Shown here one piece after another: positions 9,501-17,242 of a DNA stretch of 64,000 bases. This stretch comes from Streptomyces sp. NBC_00091 (lineage in GTDB: Bacteria > Actinomycetota > Actinomycetes > Streptomycetales > Streptomycetaceae): the NCBI RefSeq assembly GCF_026343185.1, contig NZ_JAPEMA010000001.1, positions 5,828,001-5,892,000 of the forward strand. The letters are read 5' to 3'. Both the position numbers and the translations under genes were made by a program. Numbering within the stretch: the stretch's first letter is position 1; each line of letters starts with the position of its first letter. Under the pieces are notes generated by a model. The model did no database searches and was not told the origin of the DNA. It was given only the letters and a program-made list of their open reading frames with translations.

Positions 9501-11500
9501 GAGCGCACCGACCAGTACGTGGCGGAGGAGTCCAGGGTCAGGACCTCTCCGGGGGCGCTCAGCCAGTAGCCCTGGACCGGGCCGTCGTAGGAGGCCCAGA
9601 AGACCAGCAGGTCGCCGTCGGTGTAGTGGAAGCCGTGCTGGTACTGGGTGCCGGCGGGGATCCGCAGATCGTGCGTGAGCACCGTGGAGTCGGCGTCGAT
9701 GACCCGGACCTGCGCGGAGTTGGCGACGATGACGTACGGCCAGGCGTCCATCACGGTCAGCCGCTGGCGGCCCCGGCCGGGCGACAGCTCGGCGACGGCG
9801 CTCTCCCAGGCCGGCCAGACCAGTTCCTCGAACAGGCCGCCGCGCAGGGTGCGGGCCAGGATCTCGCCCAGGTCGACGGCGGCGGCCCGGGACACCTCCT
9901 CGGGAGCCAGTGCCAGGGCCTCGGCCGGCAGCCAGGTCAGCCGCCGCAACGCCTCGGGCAGCAGCGGCAGCGCCGCGGCCGTGGAGGCGGCGGCCACCTG
10001 GCGGACCCACTCGGCCACCAGCGGGCCGCTGCCGGGGGACTCGGCGAGGTGGCGCAGGATTTCCCGGCCGTTCGACATGTGGGTGTTGAAGCGGTCCAGG
10101 GCGCGGAAGAAGGCCGGGCGCATCCGCTCGTCGGCGCACAGGGCCCGCAGGTCGCGCCGCTCGGGCGAGCGGGACCACTCCTCCAGGCCGAGCATGCCGG
10201 ACGACGCGTCGCCGGGGTCGGCGACCGGCAGGCCCAGCGAGAGCAGCAGGTCGAGGAGGTTCACGTCCTGGAGGCCCAGACGCAGGCCCTGCTCACGCCC
10301 CGGCAGGGCGAGTTCGGCGCGCAGCCGCTCCGCGCAGCGGGTGACGAGGGGGAGCAGCGCGGGCAGCGGGGGCGGGGTCCCCCAGCCGGCGTGGCGGGCG
10401 GTGTGGAAGCGCTCCAGCCAGCCCGCGGCGCCGTCGGCGCAGCGCTCCTCGGCGGGCAGACCGGCCCGGCTCAGCCCTTCGGCGGCGCCCGACTCCTCCA
10501 GCACCTCCAGCCACAGGGCGGCCAGTTCCCCGGCCTCGCCGCTGCCGGAGGGCATGATGCCGAGCAGGGTGCCCCGTACCGCGGGCACGCGCCGGGCGAG
10601 GGCGACCAGCGCGCTTCGGTGGGCCTTCCACCAGCCGGTCGCGGCCCGCAGGGTGGCGGGCAGCGGCAGCAGCTCGGCGAGGTACACCTGCTCGGCCTCG
10701 CTGCCGGCCGGCCCGGCCGCGCGGGCCAGGCGGCGCAGCTCGACGGTGGCCTGCGCGGAGGGCGCGAGCCCGCCCGCGGTGCGGCGTACGCACAGGCGGC
10801 GGAAGCGCTCGTAGGCCTCGGCGGGGGAGACCCGCTGGGCCAGCTCCTTGCCGTAGCCGGTGAGCACCTTCACCGGGAGGGCGCCGGCCAGGGCGAACTC
10901 CAGGAAGACGGCGTCCAGCCGGTCCTCGTCGACGGCCAGGCCGTAGCGGGCCTCGCTGGTGCGGGCGCGGCCGAACAGCTGCGCGGCGTAGGTGGTGTTC
11001 TCGACGGCGAGGAAGACGCGCCCGGCCTGTTCGTAGAAGACGGGCAGGAAGTGCGGGACGGCGGCGGCGAGCCGGTCGGCCAGCTCGTGGCAGGCGTCGA
11101 GGGCGGCCTTGGGCTTGGTCTTCGCCTGCCGGGCCAGCCGGTCCAGTTCGGGGACCACGGCGAGCGCGTGGTGTCCGTCCTCGGGGTGGTGCACCAGCAC
11201 CCACTCCGGGAACCCGAGCGCCTGGCGCTTGCCGAGGCCGACCACCTGCGGCTCGCCCTCCGGTACGAGGCCCAGGAAGCCGGCGGCGAGGTCCTCGGCG
11301 GCGCCCAGCTCGGCCGCGGCGAGGCGGATCACGACGCGCCCGTCCCCGAGGGCCGGGTGACGGTACGTCCGCGCGGTCAGCGGGACGGCCGAGGGGCCCG
11401 CCCCGGTGGTGCCGGAGGGCAGTACGGCGCCCGCGGCGAGCAGTTCGGCCTGCTCGCCGGGGGCGCCCTCGGCCGTGCCCATGGTGTCGGTGGTGTTCAC
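6539..11500 (-). CDS. Large uncharacterised protein of the MoxR/VWA operon
   Basis: 1,653 aa from a GTG whose GTGA overlaps the stop of the DUF4132 gene; GGGCGGGGA lies upstream. An ATG at 11482 would shorten it by six residues. I do not recognise a catalytic motif, signal peptide or membrane segment. The protein is Ala/Leu/Arg-rich and mostly helical-looking. A central part rich in short W/Y/G-containing segments (for example PAGTQYQHGFHYTDGDLLVFW, shortened) looks like beta-propeller blades. The C-terminus is basic (KVKRTTARRR). Its fixed place between DUF4132 and MoxR genes suggests it is a large scaffold or target-recognition subunit, perhaps equivalent to the rest of YehI, which carries DUF4132 in one long chain. 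That equivalence is inference. Confidence 0.8.
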   Translation of the reverse strand: MNTTDTMGTAEGAPGEQAELLAAGAVLPSGTTGAGPSAVPLTARTYRHPALGDGRVVIRLAAAELGAAEDLAAGFLGLVPEGEPQVVGLGKRQALGFPEWVLVHHPEDGHHALAVVPELDRLARQAKTKPKAALDACHELADRLAAAVPHFLPVFYEQAGRVFLAVENTTYAAQLFGRARTSEARYGLAVDEDRLDAVFLEFALAGALPVKVLTGYGKELAQRVSPAEAYERFRRLCVRRTAGGLAPSAQATVELRRLARAAGPAGSEAEQVYLAELLPLPATLRAATGWWKAHRSALVALARRVPAVRGTLLGIMPSGSGEAGELAALWLEVLEESGAAEGLSRAGLPAEERCADGAAGWLERFHTARHAGWGTPPPLPALLPLVTRCAERLRAELALPGREQGLRLGLQDVNLLDLLLSLGLPVADPGDASSGMLGLEEWSRSPERRDLRALCADERMRPAFFRALDRFNTHMSNGREILRHLAESPGSGPLVAEWVRQVAAASTAAALPLLPEALRRLTWLPAEALALAPEEVSRAAAVDLGEILARTLRGGLFEELVWPAWESAVAELSPGRGRQRLTVMDAWPYVIVANSAQVRVIDADSTVLTHDLRIPAGTQYQHGFHYTDGDLLVFWASYDGPVQGYWLSAPGEVLTLDSSATYWSVRSEHISLPLPGGGRTTGAGVLHAGDSRLPAERAVVSDGTSYWAWEQGGRPGEAGWAEYDPATGVLGRRSLPAFLADALRDHPRGSSLPDDIGQNWLRPAPTVEGSVLGTPVDGLLGWRAVRVPGQGWHGSDTAGRCVTVPEGGSIPRAAVAFPGDDRPRALSQDWRTLSLSDPDGTVTCRVSADHHGGRHWTGHVELPPLSHWYCLRPRDPEGSAALRAVDARSAGALLEAAAAAEKREELPALVSAALPAIGAPALLGGVTDTLRSALAQKKSLAKVVAALKPAPAAGRTKAPADRGPSDQLLDRALHGLTGTPYHRSFGGDTDATFRFLRSLGTAVADTGAAAVPGRLHVDMPKVTPSSLPWAGLFLEAPAAVAYRAVVTAEATEEERAALRRMLAEVDALGLGSAEESAARWRRVRVRIDTAHLLGADGRERGRGGRHRAVMPLGGGALLGINEQTREFPKGREFDALLHDPAGAFAVPEPYTAVGTAGPAGDPGRDAGWTAAFLREAAARGPAPWFPEAAEEFGRLTGVSAAVARMVLAGLPYLDTYERGFLPPALRETLGIKATDAAHAREDLKELDVDVRRALVAALLPADPARLWADGPDAAAAARVWNARVGRRTPVPEWLLAEAVKEVRGGWAPHQALPALLDAAAAPVLSTDVPWTVKGDHVEPLTPVARPFDAGVLTGATALTAWLAHRLPAGHPVRACLPPALTALRQRLASPELLMGVGYYTRLADFRKAAGTPTETGEGYERYGAVVLATQDERPRPALRPALLDSTGSDPYLPLLRGTEQLPSAAETALRLAHDPGFAALLADPGAPVAGAPDKDGTWWPQDPARSVPELVAEVSGAYGLGADAAALYLALLAMPDPTDRNTARWTGWKPARMKAARAELAATELVVEATRTRAGRSLFLPGGWAEPGSPVLPVEQWKLPMYALAAGGRPALGVLVPAEPAADLYRRAWGRIREGDVPRFEELKVKRTTARRR

Positions 11501-12357
11501 GCGTCGTCCCCGCCCTCTTCGATCGTGCGCCCGGCGTACAGCGCCGCGGCCATCCGCATGCCTTCGGACCAGGCCACCGGCCCGACCTCGCCGAGCGGCA
11601 GCGCCCGGCCCTCCTCGTCGTGCCAGTTCAGCGCGCCGGTGGCCGACTCGTCGTCCCAGTACGGCTCGCCGATCCACACGGCCGCCTCCACGGCCCGGCC
11701 CGAGTCCCGGACCCGGCAGGTGGCGTAGCCGCCGGAGACCCGGTGGCCGAGGCCGGTGGCGCGGGCCGCGAGGCTGAACCGGGTGGGGTACTTCCCGCCC
11801 GCGTAGTCCCGTACCTCGGTCGAAGCCTCCGCCAGGTCCGCGGGCTTGGCCCAGGTCGCCCGGTGGATCTGCTCGACCCGCTGAGTGATGTCCAGCTCGG
11901 CCGCGAACTCCCTCACGTCGTCCAGGTCGGGCAGCAGCACCGGGTGCGGCAGGGTCACCGTGCGCGGGGAGAGGCGTACGGTCTCTCCGTCGAGGTTGAC
12001 CACCTTCAGCTCGCCCGTGGCGGTGGCGTCGCGCAGGAAGCCCACCTCGTCGGGGTCGCTGTCGGGGACGACGGCCAGGTCGCGCAGGGCGGCCTGCCAG
12101 GCCTCGTCGGGCCAGACCCGGGCGAGGAGTTCGGTCGGCACCGGCAGCGAGGACACCATCCAGGTGTCCACCTGGGCCACGCAGGCCGCCTCGTGCCGGC
12201 CGAGCCACTCGGCGAGCCGGCGCAGCCGGTCCACCTCGGGGTGGTCGCGCAACGCCTTGGGCAGCGCCTTCAACTGCCGCCCCGCGGGCCGCCGTACCGC
12301 GATCCGTCCATCCACGAGGGAGATCTCGTACCCCTCGTCCAACGCCAGCCAAGCCAT
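11497..12357 (-). CDS. DUF4132 domain protein (YehI-like), first gene of operon
   Basis: 286 aa from an ATG at 12357 preceded at 6 bases by GGAGGGG. The frame is open further up to 12417, but that longer start has no such site. Residues about 150-285 resemble the DUF4132 module: LPHPVLLPDLDDV, then a helix-rich part, then Gly/Trp-containing strands, ending AALYAGRTIEEGGDD. DUF4132 occurs in E. coli YehI (MolR) and often travels with MoxR/VWA/SWIM genes; no biochemical role is established. The N-terminal 60 residues may form a small independent domain (ISLVDGRIAVRRPAGRQLK). It heads the operon and is coupled to the large gene by a 4-base overlap. Confidence 0.72.
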   Translation of the reverse strand: MAWLALDEGYEISLVDGRIAVRRPAGRQLKALPKALRDHPEVDRLRRLAEWLGRHEAACVAQVDTWMVSSLPVPTELLARVWPDEAWQAALRDLAVVPDSDPDEVGFLRDATATGELKVVNLDGETVRLSPRTVTLPHPVLLPDLDDVREFAAELDITQRVEQIHRATWAKPADLAEASTEVRDYAGGKYPTRFSLAARATGLGHRVSGGYATCRVRDSGRAVEAAVWIGEPYWDDESATGALNWHDEEGRALPLGEVGPVAWSEGMRMAAALYAGRTIEEGGDDA

Positions 12358-12522
12358 CAGCGCGCGCCCCTCCACCTGTCCGAAAACGGTCTTGCGCAGC
12401 CCAGGACATGGCGTCAACGCCTGCTGAGCTGCGGTATGTCGGGAGACTAGCGAGAGCCACTGACAACGCCGCCCCGAGGGTCCCGGACGGGCCCGGCCGA
12501 TGCCGTGCGCGCCCGAACGCGC

Positions 12523-12557
12523 CGCTGCCCCCCGGTCCGTGGGACCGGGGGGCAGCG
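12523..12557 (-). terminator. Terminator hairpin after the MFS gene
   Basis: A perfect 16-bp stem (arms 12523-12538 and 12542-12557) with a 3-base loop lies 17 bases beyond the MFS stop. There is no T-run, as is common in actinobacteria. It should end MFS transcripts and shield the operon to the left. Confidence 0.75.
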
Positions 12558-12574
12558 GGTGGGCGGGGGCGGGG

Positions 12575-14080
12575 TCAGACCGCGTCGGCGGTGTCCGCGA
12601 CCTTCGCCGCGGCGGGGGCCGGGGCGGCCGCCGCCTGGACCACGCGCGGGCCGTGGCCGGAGCGCAGGCCGAGCCAGCTGATCAGGGCGACCAGGGCGAA
12701 GGCGGCGGCCCCGATCCAGAAGGTGAGGGTGAATCCGGACTCGGCGGGCAGCGGCGGAACGCCCTTCGGGAGGTGTTCGATCGTCTGCGACGCCAGGATC
12801 GTGGTGACGATGGCGCTGCCGATCGCGCTGCCCGTGGAGCGGGAGATCGAGTTGATGCCGTTGGCGATGCCGCTCTGGTGGTGCGGGACGCTGGCCATGA
12901 TCACCGCGGGCATGGCGGCGTAGCCGAAGCTGACCGCCGCGCCGACGACGAGACCCGCGCCGATCACCGAGAAGGTGTGGCTGTGGTCGAGCGCCAGCCA
13001 GCCGAAGCCGACGGCGCCGAGCACGGCGGCCACGGAGAGCGCCAGGCGCGGCCCGCGGTGGCGCACCAGCTGGCCGCCGACGGGGGAGGCGAGGAGGGAG
13101 ACGATCGCGCCGGGCAGCAGGAACTGCACCGAGGCGCGCAGGATGGACGCGTCGAACCCGTAGCCGGTGAGCTTCTCGGGCATCTGGACGAGGTAGGAGA
13201 CGCCCAGGAAGTTCGCGAACATGCCGAAGCCGACGAGGATGCCGGCCAGGTTGGCCATGAGCACCGGGCGGTGGACGAACATCCGCATGTCGACGAGCGG
13301 CTCGGCGACCTTGCGCTCGACCAGCACCCAGACGGCCGTCATCACGGCGGCGCCGGCGAAGCTGCCCAGGGTGCGGGCGGAGGACCAGCCCCACTCGTGG
13401 CCCTGGGAGATGGGCAGCAGGAGCAGCAGCAGGGCGATGCCCAGGGTCAGCGCGCCCAGGAAGTCGGTGCGCCCGCCGGTCTTGTGGCGGGTGGCCGGGA
13501 CCAGGAACACCACGGCCAGCAGGGCCAGGGCGGCGAAGCCGGTCGCCATCCAGAAGGCGTTGCGGTAGTCCGCGTCCGCGCCCGAGGTCAGCAGGCCGGT
13601 GGCGACCAGCGCCAGGCCGCTGCCGAACGCGAGCGTGCCGCTGACCAGCGCCATCGCGCCCGGCAGCTTCTGCGGCCGGACCTCCTCGCGCAGTACGGAC
13701 AGGGCCAGCGGGAAGATCGCGGTGGCGGCGCCCTGGAGGACGCGGCCCAGGATCAGCAGCGGCAGGGAGTCCGCCAGAGCGGCCACGACGGAACCCGCGA
13801 CCATCACGCCGAGGACGGCCACCAGGGTGGGCTTCTTCCCGTGCTGGTCGCCGAAGCGGCCGAGCAGCGGGGTGAAGACGGCGGCGGACAGCAGGGTGGC
13901 GGTGGTCACCCAGCTGACGTTGGCGGTGGAGGTGCCGAGGTCGGTGCGGATCAGGCCCAGGATCGGTACGGGCAAGGTCTGCATCATCGACACGACCATG
14001 GCGGCGAGGCTCAGGGCGAAGACGATGACCGTCTCGTTCCTGTTCCTCGCTTCGGCGGGGGCGGGTGCGGCGGAGCTCAT
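12575..14080 (-). CDS. MFS drug exporter, DHA2-like, 14 TM
   Basis: 501 aa with about 14 hydrophobic segments. The loop motif LLGRFGDQHGKKP after TM2 is the MFS motif A, and the layout is that of proton-driven DHA2 multidrug exporters (EmrB/QacA-like). The C-terminal tail is Ala/Pro-rich. It is transcribed away from a MarR-family gene across a 139-bp AT-rich spacer, the classic arrangement in which the MarR protein represses the pump until a toxic ligand binds. The substrate cannot be told from sequence. Confidence 0.9.
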   Translation of the reverse strand: MSSAAPAPAEARNRNETVIVFALSLAAMVVSMMQTLPVPILGLIRTDLGTSTANVSWVTTATLLSAAVFTPLLGRFGDQHGKKPTLVAVLGVMVAGSVVAALADSLPLLILGRVLQGAATAIFPLALSVLREEVRPQKLPGAMALVSGTLAFGSGLALVATGLLTSGADADYRNAFWMATGFAALALLAVVFLVPATRHKTGGRTDFLGALTLGIALLLLLLPISQGHEWGWSSARTLGSFAGAAVMTAVWVLVERKVAEPLVDMRMFVHRPVLMANLAGILVGFGMFANFLGVSYLVQMPEKLTGYGFDASILRASVQFLLPGAIVSLLASPVGGQLVRHRGPRLALSVAAVLGAVGFGWLALDHSHTFSVIGAGLVVGAAVSFGYAAMPAVIMASVPHHQSGIANGINSISRSTGSAIGSAIVTTILASQTIEHLPKGVPPLPAESGFTLTFWIGAAAFALVALISWLGLRSGHGPRVVQAAAAPAPAAAKVADTADAV

Positions 14081-14219
14081 GACGGGGAGGACCTTCTTAG
14101 TGCTTCAGGACGCAGATGTTTTATGTCATCAAGTACTTTCGAAGAAGGTAGCCCTCAATAGTTAAGGTGGTCAAGTAAAAGGTTGATAATGTCAACGATC
14201 CTCGAGTAGCCTTCCGGCC
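14081..14219. promoter_or_regulatory. Divergent promoter/operator region, MFS and marR
   Basis: The region is markedly AT-richer than its surroundings. Minus strand: TTGACC (14169-14174) and TACCTT (14145-14150), 18 bases apart, fit an MFS promoter. Plus strand: TTGATA (14183-14188) and TAGCCT (14207-14212), 18 apart, place transcription start at or next to the marR ATG (14220). The dyad GTTGATAATGTCAAC (14182-14196) overlaps the plus -35 and AAGTACTT (14131-14138) lies downstream on the MFS side. Both are candidate MarR sites. Confidence 0.6.
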
Positions 14220-14666
14220 ATGAGCACCACCGCCCCCCACGGCCCCGCCAAGCTCGAGCTGCTGGAACTGCTCGCGGCCATCGGCGCCGCCCAGTGGCGG
14301 GATTTCGCCGCCGCTGCCGCCCGTTACGGGCTCACCTCCACGCAGGCCAAGGTCCTCGCGCAACTCGACGGGCCCGTGCCGATGCGCGGCCTCGCCACCC
14401 TGCTGGCCTGCGACGCCTCGAACGTCACCGGGATCGTCGACCGGCTGGAGGGGCGCGGGCTGGTGCGGCGCGAGGCCTCGGCGGCGGACCGGCGGGTCAA
14501 GAACGTCGTCGCGACCGACGAGGGCCGCGAGACCATCCGGCGGGTGCGCGAGGAGATGCAGGCCACCCACGGGGCGCTGGACACCCTGGACGAGTCGGAG
14601 AGCGCGACGCTCTACGCCCTGCTGGAGCGCCTGCGCCCCACCATGGAGCGCGACCCCGCCTCCTGA
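14220..14666 (+). CDS. MarR-family repressor, divergent from MFS pump
   Basis: 148 aa, the usual MarR length. The winged helix spans about residues 37-100: LTSTQAKVLAQL, the recognition helix CDASNVTGIVDRLEGRGL, then the wing RREASAADRRVKNVV. A dimer helix lies at each end. There is no Shine-Dalgarno before the ATG, and a TAGCCT hexamer ends 8 bases upstream, so the transcript is probably leaderless. It probably controls itself and the divergent exporter through the dyad at 14182-14196. Confidence 0.88.
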   Translation: MSTTAPHGPAKLELLELLAAIGAAQWRDFAAAAARYGLTSTQAKVLAQLDGPVPMRGLATLLACDASNVTGIVDRLEGRGLVRREASAADRRVKNVVATDEGRETIRRVREEMQATHGALDTLDESESATLYALLERLRPTMERDPAS

Positions 14667-14709
14667 GGTCCGCCGCCGAGGTCCGCCGCGCGGGCTCGGT
14701 ACTGCGGGC

Positions 14710-15195
14710 TCAGTCCTGCGGCGCGGCCGCGTCGAGGGCGGCCGTGAGGCGGCCCAGGCGCTCCTGGAGCTCGCGGATCTCGGCCAGCTGGAACCCGGTC
14801 GCCGCGGCGATCCGGCGGGGCACCGCCACCGCCCGCTCGCGCAGCGCGGCGCCCTCGGCCGTGAGTACGGCGTGTACGGACCGCTCGTCCTCCGTGCTGC
14901 GCTCGCGCCGGATCAGGCCGGCCGCCTCCAGGCGCTTGAGCAGCGGCGAGAGGGTGCCCGAGTCGAGCCGCAGGTGCGCTCCGAGCTGCTTGACCGGCAT
15001 CGTGCCGTGCTCCCAGAGCACCAGCATCACCAGGTACTGGGGGTAGGTCAGCCCCAGGTCCTTCAGGACGACGCGGTAGAGCCCCCCGAAGGCGCGGCTC
15101 GCGGCATTGAGCGCGAAGCAGATCTGCCCGTCGAGGCGGAGGAAGTCCTGGTCGCGGTCCTGGTCGCGGACGGTGTCGGCGGGCTGCTCGGTCAT
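14710..15195 (-). CDS. ohrR: OhrR, organic-hydroperoxide-sensing MarR repressor
   Basis: 161 aa MarR-type protein with the OhrR hallmark in its first helix: Cys26 in QICFALNAASRAF, matching the redox-active cysteine of one-Cys OhrR proteins. The winged helix lies at about 60-115 (QLGAHLRLDSGTLSPLLKRL, then RRERSTEDERSVHAVL). Oxidation of the cysteine by organic hydroperoxides releases the protein from DNA. It is divergent from ohr with a 14-bp palindrome between them, which fixes the assignment. It converges on the unrelated marR gene upstream in the window. Confidence 0.92.
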   Translation of the reverse strand: MTEQPADTVRDQDRDQDFLRLDGQICFALNAASRAFGGLYRVVLKDLGLTYPQYLVMLVLWEHGTMPVKQLGAHLRLDSGTLSPLLKRLEAAGLIRRERSTEDERSVHAVLTAEGAALRERAVAVPRRIAAATGFQLAEIRELQERLGRLTAALDAAAPQD

Positions 15196-15232
15196 GGTCC
15201 CCAGTGTACCGGAGCCCGCTTGTGGGCGATTG

Positions 15233-15255
15233 AGTTGTGCACAACTGAATTGTGT
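15233..15255. promoter_or_regulatory. OhrR operator between ohrR and ohr
   Basis: A perfect palindrome AGTTGTGCACAACT (15233-15246) runs directly into a second partly symmetric half-site, CAACTGAATTGTG (15243-15255). Overlapping AT-rich dyads of this kind are typical OhrR sites. It would let OhrR repress both genes. Confidence 0.75.
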
Positions 15256-15318
15256 GCTCTATTTGTGGTCGAGGGTCGGCCCCACCGGCCGCCCCGCCCC
15301 CTCTGAAAGGACCTCCCG

Positions 15319-15729
<411 letters not shown>

Positions 15730-15736
15730 CCGCGGC

Positions 15737-16504
15737 TCAGACGCACAGCCGCAGGTTCCAGGTGTGGTAGTCGCCGACGTGCTCGAAGCCCATCTCCGTG
15801 CACACCGGGTACCCGGCCGGCGTCGCCTGCACGACCGCCGTGGTGGCCCCCGACTCGGCGCCGTCGAACAGGGCCTGCTCCGTCAGGGCCCGGCCGTAGC
15901 CCCGCCCCTGGAACCCGGGGCGCACGCCGACGAAGTAGACGCCCACGGTGTCCCCTTCCCGGACGCCCACGCTGACGGCCACGCATTCGCCGTCCACCCG
16001 GCCGAGGTAGAAGCGGAAGTCGTCGTGGGCCACCGCCTCCGGGTTCAGCAGCGAGTCGATCAGGCTCGGCTCGTAGCCGTGGGCCTGCGCCGCGCAGTCG
16101 ATGAAGGCCCGCATGTCCCTGGCGCTGCGCGCGGTGGAGACGGTGAGGCCGTCGACCGACGGCTGCTCGGGCCGCCCGAGGGCCCGCGTGAAGATGGGGT
16201 GCGGCGGCTCGGGCTCGCTGCGCCGCGCGACCGTGAACGCCTCGACACCGGCGCTCGGCCCCCCGGCGCAGATCCGCCACGGCAGCCCGCGCGACTCGAA
16301 GTGCGCGGCGGCCCGCACGAGGACCGCCACGTCGTGTTCGCCCGGCCCGCAGTGCAGTTGGTTGAACGGGGCCGCCGGGATCCCGGTGGCGACCAGGAGA
16401 CCGCCGGGGATCTCGGTGACGCTGCCGTCGGTCGCCCGGGCCATGTGCCGCCAGAACGCCTGGTGGTTGCGGTGCAGGGCCTGGGCGTCGCTCGTGCCGG
16501 TCAT
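15737..16504 (-). CDS. GNAT-family N-acetyltransferase
   Basis: 255 aa. The C-terminal half holds the GNAT fold with acetyl-CoA motif A VGVRPGFQGRGYGRAL (about 191-206) and a following AVVQATPAGYPVCTEMGF segment. The N-terminal 100 residues are an extra, diverged GNAT-like or substrate-binding part. The substrate is unknown. It converges on ohr with a 7-base gap and lies 109 bases downstream of a small membrane protein gene in the same direction. Confidence 0.82.
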   Translation of the reverse strand: MTGTSDAQALHRNHQAFWRHMARATDGSVTEIPGGLLVATGIPAAPFNQLHCGPGEHDVAVLVRAAAHFESRGLPWRICAGGPSAGVEAFTVARRSEPEPPHPIFTRALGRPEQPSVDGLTVSTARSARDMRAFIDCAAQAHGYEPSLIDSLLNPEAVAHDDFRFYLGRVDGECVAVSVGVREGDTVGVYFVGVRPGFQGRGYGRALTEQALFDGAESGATTAVVQATPAGYPVCTEMGFEHVGDYHTWNLRLCV

Positions 16505-16613
16505 GGTCTTCCCTCTTTCACGTGGGCGTACGGTCTTCGGGAGTTCAGGTCTTGAGGTCTTGAGGTCGGCATGTGGCCGGGCCCGGCGCGGGGTCCGGCC
16601 GCAGGTGTTCCCG

Positions 16614-17066
16614 TCAGGCGGTGCGCCGCGCGGCGACCACCGCGCAGGCCGCGGCCAGCGGCAGTTCCGCGGCGAGCGCCAGCAGCATCGCCATGCCCTG
16701 CCCGGCGGTGCCCGCCGAGGTGGTGACGTCGAACCAGGCGTCCATCGCGAGCAGCGCGGCCGTCGCGGCCGCCACCGGGGCGACCCGCGGGTCGCCCTTG
16801 CGCAGCAGCGTCCCGGTCCCGGTCAGGCCGACGGCCAGCATCGCGTCGAGGCCGAGCCAGGCGGTGGACCAGTTGGACACCTCGGCCGTCTGCGGCACCG
16901 TCTTCGCCAGCACCACCATCCACGGCAGCAGCGCCATCCCGGCGCCGGTGAGCACCGTGGCGAGCTGAGGAGTGCGCCGGCCCGCCCACGCAGACCGGAG
17001 CCGGCCGGCCGACGTCCGCCGGACGGGGCGGCGGCGGTCCTGGAACTGCGGGGCGACGAGGGCCAT
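16614..17066 (-). CDS. Small four-TM membrane protein, unknown
   Basis: 150 aa from the ATG at 17066, which has AAGGAG ten bases upstream; the frame is open to 17117. After a basic N-terminus (DRRRPVRRTSAGRLR) there are four hydrophobic segments at roughly residues 40-60, 68-88, 98-115 and 122-145. No family is recognised. It is divergent from the sensor kinase operon and shares with it the 28-bp dyad at 17163-17190, so it may be a target of that two-component system. Confidence 0.65.
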   Translation of the reverse strand: MALVAPQFQDRRRPVRRTSAGRLRSAWAGRRTPQLATVLTGAGMALLPWMVVLAKTVPQTAEVSNWSTAWLGLDAMLAVGLTGTGTLLRKGDPRVAPVAAATAALLAMDAWFDVTTSAGTAGQGMAMLLALAAELPLAAACAVVAARRTA

Positions 17067-17162
17067 GACTGCGGGTCTCCTTCCGGCCCGGTGGTCCATC
17101 CGCCGGGCACACCACAACTCTCGTCGCCGCAGCCGGAAACATCAGTAGCCCCACGGTCCGAA

Positions 17163-17190
17163 CCGGGGGTGGTGCTAGCTACACCCCCGG
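17163..17190. promoter_or_regulatory. 28-bp dyad upstream of the kinase operon
   Basis: An inverted repeat with outer arms CCGGGGGTG and CACCCCCGG around GCTAGC-containing centre; 24 of 28 positions are symmetric. It lies 53 bases before the kinase start and 97 before the divergent membrane gene. It is a good candidate binding site for the response regulator. Confidence 0.6.
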
Positions 17191-17242
17191 CCGGATACCA
17201 GGGTGGTGGAAGGCGTATAGCCAGTGCGATTACCGTACGGAC

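Noticed and set aside
7082..11728. 1,548-aa plus-strand open frame
   Set aside because: Antisense to the 1,653-aa gene; Gly/Gln/Arg-rich repeats without domain sense.
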